A DNA stretch of 64,000 nt, taken from the NCBI GenBank assembly GCA_015039315.1, contig WIDE01000057.1, positions 112,759 through 176,758 of the forward strand. The letters are read 5' to 3'. Below are positions 46,653-55,665 of the stretch, in pieces. The notes beneath the pieces are model-generated. The model worked only from the letters and a program-made list of their open reading frames with translations, did no database searches and was not told the DNA's origin. Every line of letters begins with the position of its first letter. Positions within the stretch are counted from its first letter, which is position 1. This DNA is from Clavulina sp. PMI_390. Taxonomy: Eukaryota > Basidiomycota > Agaricomycetes > Cantharellales > Hydnaceae. Made by a program: the position numbers and the translations under genes.

Positions 46653-47714
46653 CTAGTATTCAATCGTGATTGTCGCGTTCCTCGACCCCTGGACATTGAC
46701 AGTTGTGATAGTACCGTCCTCAGTGCTGCTCACGGTTGACCACTCGATCCCTTCTGGGTGGCCTCTCGTAGTCCTGAGGTTGATGTTTGAGAACACCGTT
46801 GAGCCCTCGGGGAAGTCGCTTGTAGAATTGATCCCATATACTTCAAGCGTTTCTGTGGCCCATTTAAGCTCCTCAGCATTCTTGGCAATCATCGTCGTCC
46901 CAGGGATTCCCTCAAAATAGGCCTGGTATGTGTAGTTACCCACGTCCCCCAGCGTATGATTTGTCAGCTGCATGACACCCTTGAGGACGGTTCCTGGCGC
47001 GACCTCTACAGGCGTGGTGTGAAAATAGGTGTTGTTCGCACCATACCAGCTCGCGACGGACCAGTAGGCGCCTCCGCCTGCCGCGGACCCTGTCGCCCAG
47101 TTAAACTATCAGCTGGGCGTTCCTCCTAAGCGTGTAATGGACTGGGGGACTCACCACCGTACTGGAGCACCGGCTGAAGTATGGAATCGAATGACCAAGG
47201 CTCTATCGAGTTGAAGAGGAAGAGGGTTTGCCCGACTTGACTGGCGGGAACAGGAGGGACGGTCCATGTCGTCTCGAAGTTTGTGATGGGGTGGCCCAGC
47301 GTGTTGAGCCCTAACGACAGCAAAGACACAGCAGCACGTCAGTCGGAAAACAAGGAGATTAGAGCAATGAGGACTCACAAGACCCATAGGCGACCCAGCC
47401 GGTCTGATTCGCTGGTAGGGAGGTGTTGGTCGTTGAGAGCCTTCGAACATCCACGATGTTATTGCTCGCATCAACAACATGCACAGCGCTACCGGCGTGG
47501 AGAACGTGACCGCCTAGCATTGAGAAAACAGCTTATTAGAAGAGGGGTAACCAGTGTTGAATGATGGGGCATCACCTTGTGGGACATGCCGAACGTTCTC
47601 AGCAGGGATAAAACCCTTTGGGGTCAACACAGTATCAGAGCGGGAGATACGAGTCGGAGTGGCAGAGGCAAAAGCTGAGAAAAGCCCGAAAGCGACAAGA
47701 CTGAATGGGTGCAT
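46653..47714 (-). CDS. Eqolisin-like secreted protein G
   Basis: Four exons on the minus strand: 47714-47576, 47513-47379, 47310-47155 and 47089-46653, 288 residues. Signal peptide MHPFSLVAFGLFSAFASA. N-terminal segment TVLTPKGFIPAENVRHVPQG, LHAGSAVHVVDASN and GWVAYGS. C-terminal domain: NFETTWTVPPVP, LFNSIEPWSFDSILQPVLQYGG, SAAGGGAYWSVASWYG, VAPGTVLKGVMQLT, ELKWATETLEVYGI and a C-terminus ending ATITIEY. Exons 1, 2 and 3 have exactly the lengths of gene F (139, 135, 156). Where F is Lys-rich, G is Glu/Asn-rich, so the pair has opposite charge on a shared frame. Confidence 0.88.
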
Positions 47715-48975
47715 TATGAAAGAATAGAAAGGTGTAGAGTATGAATAGGAAAGGGAGAGGTGATTGACAGGGACGGGAAAGAAAGCGACTGAGTAATCTC
47801 AAATGTCAAAACCTCCATATTTATGTATTTCTGCGAGCTAGTGAACGGGGAACGCGGGCACCTCTCGCCATCCTTGAACGGCTCATCAGCATCGGACTTG
47901 ATCTCTCGATATCAAGTACGTATACGTCTCAACAGTCAGTTCCACCGGTCACTAATTATGGCTATACACCAACGGGTGACTTGGGAGTACCCTTGACCCG
48001 CACTTCAAGGGCAACCTAAGCCACGATAAGATCGCGAGGGGGCGATGACCCCCACGACGATCAATAGAACAAAGCTTGATCAACAAGTGGAGCCACAGAA
48101 CATATGCTCATCACACAGCCAATGACCGGCCAGCCAACAAGAGAATCCTCAAACTTATGGATGCAGATAGTAGATCCGGCAACGTACTTCATGCATTATT
48201 TCTCTCCGCTCGCAGAAGGAATCAGGGTTGGTCGAAACTGGTGCCAATTGCTTGAGCACGGTCTTGGAACCATTAAAATCAATCGATTGAATTACGATGC
48301 CACGTCCATCCTTATTGCTGCTGACGGTAAGCCCGATCGCCTAGCAATGAGCGAGAACACGCTGCTGGTCCGTGTCATTTATGTCAATGTGCGTGCCAAA
48401 AGCTTCAGTCCTCAAGCAAAATTGGAGGCTCCTCCCACGTAAGAGACCGGAGGATCATCAAATCTCTCTCCGAGTGGCGCATAGCTTCTGGCGGGCAAGT
48501 GCATCGTAAATCACGGCTGATGATAATCAGGGTGGTGATAATAGCCCGAAGACCGATTTAATCCACATGAAGTTTTACTCTTGGTAGATTGACAGGAAGC
48601 GGTGCATAGATCCGCGGTGATGATTTACCTAAGACTATCAGTTGATTTCATCGTTGTCGGAGGCAGAAGGCGAGGGGAGCAATGTAGTCGTGTAAGTTTG
48701 TTTGTGTCGTGCAAACTTGTGTCGAAATAAACAGAGCACCACAAACTGCATAGCATTATCGCCGTTACTCGGGAGAGAAGGTAATGCTGCCAAGACTGAG
48801 GACATGGGCAGTTCGCACGGTCGGCTAGGAATGGATCGCCATCCGGCACAGCGCTGAAACCAAACAGCACGGAACAGAATTCACACTACTACCAGTGCTT
48901 GCTTCAAGGACTTCAATACACTGCTCTGCATCAGTTCTCCAATACACCTATCCTCTGAGCTGATAATAATGCGCC
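47715..48975. other. Divergent intergenic region between gene G and F-box gene 2
   Basis: The promoter of G on the left includes a weak AT-rich element (minus strand CATAAATAT, about 47818-47826). Open stretches at 48104-48442 (plus) and 48625-48870 (minus) lack features. Right part is the upstream region of the F-box gene. Confidence 0.5.
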
Positions 48976-51387
48976 ATGGAACCTACCGATGACTTCGTTC
49001 AGCAAGTTCGTCGGTGGGCAAGAACGATGGTTGTGGGCCGACCTCATGATCACCAGCAACATCCATCCCAAGTTGTCACTCGAGGTATCGTATCGGATAT
49101 AGCTGAAAATCATGAGTCGGCGAACTTTCGAAGCAGACGGGTTGAAGCCCCGGGTCTTTCGACCGACAGACACGGGAGCTTCAGCTTATCGCTGGACTCC
49201 CTCCCTGATGATGTACTCATCGAGATCCTTTGTTGGGAACTTGCCCCTGATGATCTCATCGCTGCAGGTCATGTAAGTACCACTTTACAAACGACCGATA
49301 TGCCCCCCTCGCTACCCCAGGCGGTACGCTGAAATCCCTTTGTGTTCAAAACAGACCTGTCGCGCCCTACGATCATGTGCCAACTCGGAAGTCGTATGGC
49401 TCTGTGCGCTCGAGCGCTGGGAAAGCGAGGGTCGCATAAATTTACCCTTGGCTCGACCCCCTATTTTGGCAATCGGACCAGCCGAAATATATGATACGCC
49501 CATACCACGCCTCCTCCTCAATCCCAAAGGATTTAAAGTGAGGTCATTACCAATCTCTTCTTCCCCTCTTCGTATCGATTGGCGTGATGAGGCAGTGACC
49601 GGAATGCCCCATGATACAGCTCCTCCAACAAGTGATAATGATCACACATCTGCTCGCAAACTATTCCAAAACGCGATGCTATTACGTCGCACCCTTGCGG
49701 ATTCGCCACACCCTACAGTCGAAGCTTTGCTTTCCGTTTCACTGAACCGCAAATGGACACCCTCGGGTGATTTGCTCCCTGCCGCCCACCCAACTCATAT
49801 GAACCTGAGTACAAGAGGCGACATTCTCGCTCTTTGGGCTCCAAGCGGGAAGATCCATATCGTATATCTCCGCTCCAGGCCTCCTGTTGTGCGAGAGTAC
49901 GTATTAGATGTCGACGTGGGTGGGCTTTTGCGGGACCAGACGGTGTTCCACTGCGAGGTCGAGGCATTTCGTCATCGCGAGCAGGAAGGCGTAGTTGTGG
50001 TTGTCGAGTATGTCTTTTATCGAGTGATTCATGAGAAGTTGACTTGACGTCGTACAATGCTCTTCGGCATGATAGCTCACACCACTCTTTGAATGTGCTA
50101 TTCCAACCTTTTTGTTTGGAAGGCGAGCCTCGAGCAGAGCCCAGTCTCGTCTACGCTCTCGGCCTTCGCCCTGAGACATATTCGATTACATTCAAGCTTT
50201 CGGGCCACTGGCTTTTGTTCACAGAGAGGGAGCCTATGGTAGATAGCATGTTCATGACCGTTTTGGATCTTACAAGCGGAAGACGATGGGCGACAGATTG
50301 GGTGTGTCAACGCCTTCTCTCCTTTGTTTGCACACGTGAACCCAGTTCGCTAGCTTCATAAGCATCTGATCCTTATCAACAGTACCTACGACGAGGGCAT
50401 GGAGGACTTATCAATGCAGAGGTCATCAATAACAAATACGTGATAGCTTCGTTGGGACACAGTTGGCCTCGCATCTTCCGCCTGATTGTGGATGGGACCA
50501 TCATCACCCTCGAGAATGACGATCTGGTCCATGATCCAACGTTAGTAGGAGATTTCCTACCCTGGCTGGTTAGTATTCCGCGGGAAGTGTCAAAGGATCC
50601 CGACTCGGGCTGTGAACGCATCACATGCTGGCATGACTGCGAAGATGGCTTGCGTTCCACAGACCTCAAAATTTCCTCCCCCACCGCACATCACCCCACC
50701 GCGGAAGAATCTACTCAAGACTCTGATGGTTCCTCAAGGCCGCTTTTGCCCAATGCGGACCTGCAATATAGCAGGAGCGCTGTACAGAAGGTTAACGTAG
50801 AGGCTTTTGGTGACCCAGACGAATGGGATGCCGTTACGAGCGCTTGGTATGATGGCGGCACGAATCAAATGTTCCATCGTTTGACTAAGTTCCTCTCTTC
50901 TTCGACACCAAATCCGAGAAGCGCCGCCGTCAAGCCCGAGGAACTCCCATACGATGAACCATATAGTATCACCCACATTCCGTATTCTCTTCATTCCAAA
51001 GCAGTATCAGGAGATAGCCGCCACTGCCTTACTCTTGCTTGTCCCTTCAGCGTCATAAGGAAAAACCGCATGTCTGATTTCCCTTTGCGCGATCGGGCCC
51101 ATGTCCTCATCACACAGCTACGCCAGAACCGTGTTGAGCATCGCCGTTTGTTTGTGCGGGAGCTCACCTCGGGGCCTCAGTCGGAGGCTCAACGGCCGGG
51201 CGGCCAGATATTCAATCACGATGCACCTCAGCAGGAAACGCCCTTGACGATTCGATATCCCTTGCAGGTGAGGGATGCTCATAAAATACAGTGGAACCCA
51301 GTAGCTGGTGTCCTCGCAAAGTTGGAAGAATATCCAGAGGGGTATACTATTACCGTGTATCGTGTCGTAGTTGATGATCAACTGTAG
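48976..51387 (+). CDS. F-box protein 2 (paralogue of F-box protein 1)
   Basis: Four exons: 48976-49272, 49355-50007, 50076-50301 and 50383-51387, 726 residues. The F-box is SLPDDVLIEILCWELAPDDLIAAGH followed across the intron by TCRALRSCANSEVVW. Later conserved blocks shared with F-box protein 1 include PISSSPLRIDW, HMNLSTRGDILALW, SLNVLFQPF, SGHWLLF, GDPDEWDAVTSAWYDGG and SGDSRHCLTLACPF. Exon 1 is 297 bases as in the paralogue, and all intron phases agree. Probable SCF substrate receptor; C-terminal beta-rich region probably contacts substrate. Located next to eqolisin-like gene G, echoing the arrangement around F-box gene 1. Confidence 0.85.
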
Positions 51388-51785
51388 ACTTGTCATTGGA
51401 ACACCCAGCGTAGGTAATATGTGTTTGCGCATCAATGCCGTGGGACTTGCTCATCAAGTATTTGATCTACGCTATTGAGTTTCGGGGAGTGAAACCCGCC
51501 AAGGAAAACAACAGGGTGGATCGCAGCAGCTCCCGTCCCTCGTGCTGGGCATGAGGTTGGGAAAACTAACTTCGCAAAGGCTACCCTTCCTATCTGTCTC
51601 AATGATGATTCTTCGCACACATGATTAGGCGGAGCGCGGGTCTATTTTTTTTTTTCTGATCGGAGGGAAAGCGTTTGCGATGGCGTTGTCACAGCGGCGA
51701 GCGCCTCGATCACGTGCCGAACAGCCTTCGGCCTCGACGTGAGCAAAGAGAGCTCCTCAACCCTTTCCCTCTACCTTCCAAAACA
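51388..51785. other. Intergenic region, promoter of Akr1-like gene
   Basis: 3' flank of F-box gene 2 and 5' region of the palmitoyltransferase gene. A T run (about 10 T) at 51648-51657. No other gene seen. Confidence 0.5.
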
Positions 51786-54782
51786 ATGTCGGACAGCGTG
51801 CCTTCAACAGAGCACGCGGCTCCTGCAGTCCCCGAAGTCGCTCATGTCACAGCAGATGCCACGTTCAGCCAACCACCTACTGCGACCGTAGTCACTGAGC
51901 CTGATGAGGTCAGACACTTATGAGGCAGCCATGCCACGAGGATATTTGCATTTATCTAACTTGAACTCTTGGGTTTCGGACGAAATATGTCTACTATAGG
52001 TCACTATCTTCGTTGCGGCACAGCGTGGCGACGTCCCAACGATCCAGTCATTAGTGGAGTCTGGGAAGGCCACTGCGCTCGATAAGGACAAGGACCAGAT
52101 TACTCCGTTACATTGGGCGGCCATCAATGGCCAAATGGCTGCATGTCGATACCTTCTCGACCAGGGTGCAGAGGTTGATGCCGTTGGTGGCGACTTGGTT
52201 GCAACTCCACTGCAATGGGCTGCGAGGTGCGTCCTGTCATCTTGCTCAACTCTCACATCTTAATGTGTTAAATGCTTATTCAATTTACAACACTATACAT
52301 CTCTCCCCCCAAACTTGTAGAAATGGGCTGCTCTATGTCATCCAACTTCTCATCGCTCACAATGCTGACCCCACATTACTTGACGTCCAAGGGTACAACT
52401 CCCTCCATCTCGTCACCCACTCCTCCAATGTCATGCCGCTCCTCTATATGCTCCAGCAACCCGTTGCAGTCGACTCTGTCGATGCCCAAGGTCACACCGC
52501 TCTCATGTGGGCATGCTACCAAGGGGACGCCATCTCCGTCGATATTATCTTAAAACACGGTGCCTCGCTTCAGGCGCGTGATGCAACAGGGCTTACACCC
52601 CTTCACTGGGCTGTGGTGCGAGGCAATCGTTTCTGCATCAAGCAGCTGATCGAGGCCGGTGCAGATCTGCATGCCAAAGATGACAGCGGGAAAACCCCGC
52701 ACGATCTTGCTGTAGAGATCAAGAGCGTGGAAGCCTATAAGAGTGCACTTGAGGAAGCAGGCTACACAGAAGTTGGGAGTCGAAAGGTTCCTCTATTAAA
52801 TGATGTGCGTTTCTTCTCGCTGCTACCATCTTATCGTTTGGGCGCTAATCGTTCTTGATTAACTTGTACAGAGGAATACCAAACTTGCCATTTTCTCCTT
52901 CCCGCTTATCTTTTTCTTTGGGATCTTTACCACTGTTTCGATTATGCCCTGGTATACTGGAGTACCCCTGGCTGCTGCCGAGTTCTTTGGGATGCATCAC
53001 GTACGTTCCTTGATGTTACTGTGCATTTGTGCTCGATTCTCATCTGCTAGCTTCTCTCAGGTGGTCACTCGTGTGATATTAAATAAAAACGATTACACTG
53101 ATAGTGTTGTGCAAAGCCCATATTTTGCGTCCATCATCGGTGCCAGTATATTCTGGGTGGGCTACATTTGGATTACCCAACTAGCACCTAGTAAGTCTAC
53201 CTCTGCAGCTCCTTGGTAAATGAGCTCTTTTACTGACTACCCGCGATTATTTTAGATACTCAAGGCTACGCTTTCACTCACCTGATCTTCGTGGCCTCGC
53301 TACTCCTGTGCAGCTACAACTTCTTCCGAAGCGTTACCTTGGATCCTGGCACTTGCCCTAAGCCGTCAAGCGAATCTGAATTACGATCGGTACGCGTCGC
53401 AGTGCTGGATTCGAGGGAGTGGACCGAACTGACTGCCAATGATTACCAGATAATCGAAGATCTCGCAAGTGCAGGTCGTCTCAATGGCCAAACCTTCTGT
53501 GTTGACTGCATGGTATGTCTACCACTAAACGTTTTGCTATAGTTCTCTCATTAACTTTCCCCAATAAGGCACGGAAACCTCTGCGGTCAAGGCATTGCCG
53601 CGTGTGTAAAAAGTGCATTGGGAAATTTGACCAGTGCGTACAGTTTGCGCTCTGATTGCTTGTATCACCACTGATGAGGTGCTTTGATATAGTCACTGCC
53701 CATGGGTCTGGAATTGTGGTAAGCTCTCACCGTGATTGTCATCGACGCCACTATCTCACGAAGTTTTCACTCTCCACAGTTGGTGTCAATAACCATCGTC
53801 AATTCATGATCTTCGTGATTACTCTTATCATGGGTATCTCGTCATTCGACTATCTCACTCTAGCTTGTGCGAACTTTTTTCCCTTACTCTCCCTACCCAA
53901 CTGATGTGTTTGTCGTTCTCACCAGATATCGACCAACTCCCGCCCCTCCCACCCTCTCCTCCTGGCCAATCTACTATCTGTGATGTCCACCCCTTCGTTT
54001 GTGCCGCCTCCGGCTCCCCCGCTAGCACCTTTACTCTCGCTGTTGCTCTCTGGGCCACCCTCCAGCTAACATGGACCTCCATCCTCCTCCTTGGCCAGCT
54101 CCTTCAAATAGGGCGCCAGATGACCACATGGGAGGTGTCGAATGTGAGCCGGTTTGGCTTTATGGGCGGCAAGGGTGGCGCCAGTATGGCAATGCAGCAG
54201 GGTCATCAGCATGCGAGCGCAGCGGCACAGTTGGGTGCCAGTGGAGAAGAGGACGATCCTACTGGTGGTGCTGGCCCAGCTACGCCTGGTCACTCACACG
54301 GCCACGGGCATGGGCACTCGCATGGTCATGGCCACGGCCATGGACATGGACACTCCCACAAGATGGATCTCTCAAAAGGCTGCTTCGGCTTCATTCTCCG
54401 TCTCCTCGGCCTCGACCGCTTCACTCGCGGCTCTGCTGCGTCCACACTCCTTGCACGACCTTCTTCACGCCCAGGCGGTCCCCCAAAGAATCCCTTCGAC
54501 CTGGGAGTCATTGCGAATTGCATGGATTTCTGGACAAAGGGCGGCGAGGTTGGTGTCAGGTACGAGGCTGTTTACGATGTCCCGCCTGAGGGTTTCAAGG
54601 CTGCCAAGGTGCGCGCAAAGCGGGAAGCGGACGAGCGCGAGGAGGATGCGGCGAGTATGATGGGATCGGGTGGCAAGAGGAGAGGCAGTACCGCGTCGAG
54701 ATATTTGCCTGCTTGGTTGGCGAATATGCGCAAGCCGGCCGCGAATCCCTACCAGGCGATCGCGATGACGGAGGAGGTTTGA
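51786..54782 (+). CDS. AKR1: Ankyrin-repeat DHHC palmitoyltransferase (Akr1/HIP14 type)
   Basis: Ten exons: 51786-51908, 52000-52226, 52321-52804, 52872-53000, 53061-53190, 53256-53512, 53569-53633, 53693-53718, 53780-53866 and 53926-54782, 794 residues. It attaches palmitate to cysteines of target proteins at Golgi/endosomal membranes. Residues ~42-300 form about six ankyrin repeats ([37 protein letters not shown]). These are followed by membrane helices and the zinc-binding Cys-rich domain: [24 protein letters not shown] at 471-474, [15 protein letters not shown]. The catalytic Cys is intact, so the enzyme should be active. The last exon encodes further helices and a cytosolic tail with a 24-residue His-Gly tract at ~632-655, unusual for this family, plus [14 protein letters not shown], the conserved C-terminal anchor. 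All exon joins keep frame. Confidence 0.95.
54288..54359 (+). repeat. Hexanucleotide repeat encoding a His-Gly/Ser tract
   Basis: Twenty-four codons alternate Gly or Ser with His, giving 12 His. The DNA is an imperfect GGN-CAY repeat inside the last exon of the Akr1-like gene, so its length can change by replication slippage while keeping frame. Confidence 0.9.
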
Positions 54783-55665
54783 TCAGGGTGCTATTTGGTG
54801 GCATGTAATGTCTTTCTATGCTTGTGCCTTTTTGGCTTGTGCCTTTTTGCTACTTGTGGGAGGACCTCGGTGAACTCTTTGCTCCTTCCACGACCTTTTT
54901 GGTTTTACGTTAATGACCATCACGCAATAATCAATATTTCATGATTCTGATCTGAGAGTGAAGCCATTCAAGGCCAGGATCTTTCGAGGACAGGGCTGTT
55001 ACTTGTGCGGCGAGACTCCCCTGGTTTGAGGGTGGAGTGTGGGTATATTGCTGATAATGAAATATTATGACAGATCTTCCCACTTCATTCCCTATCACCA
55101 TCCCATGACAGCTGGTAAGAGAACTGGTGAGAGAGAAAGGAAAGCACCATACAATCACGATGAGGACCATATCAGGACATGAATTTAGGCAATGCTAGCT
55201 CTACAACAAAGCCACGATGTTCCTCGTTATAGAGCTGGAATACCATGGTACTGTTCGCCCTTTGACTCTTGCTAGCGAAAACTTCGAAGACTTTCGGGGT
55301 CCTGATATCGACGTCGACTTCGGTTCCGACGCCGAGGCGAGGGCAAGGCAACCAAACGTCAACCATGCAACGGCACAAGGCACGACGCCCACACAGCGCG
55401 CTTGAGGAGGTAATATCCTGAAATTCCTATTTGCTCACTCCCCATCGCCGGAAGTTGACTGACAATCGAGCTCTTGGTTGCCAGCAGCAACAATGCCTTT
55501 ATGTCGTGAGGGATGCCAACATGCAGTTGGCAAATCCTCCACCAACGTCCTCTTGGTAACTTGCGAGACGGAATCCCTTCAAAAAGTCTCCACGCATTGT
55601 TCCCCTTCTTCCAGCTCTCTTCTTCGCCGGATATAATAACTCCTACAACTCGAAACCTTCGGGAT
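54783..55665. other. Intergenic region with a possible small acidic ORF at 55217-55405
   Basis: 3' flank of the Akr1-like gene and upstream of the kinase gene. A 62-codon plus-strand frame at 55217-55405 encodes an acidic, Asp/Ala-rich peptide (ENFEDFRGPDIDVDFGSD...). It could be a small gene or a 5' exon of the kinase transcript, but no splice join was found. An in-frame Met at 55513 could extend the kinase by 51 residues. Confidence 0.35.

Noticed and set aside
48104..48442. 112-codon plus-strand frame upstream of F-box gene 2
   Set aside because: No features and no splice evidence; most likely chance.
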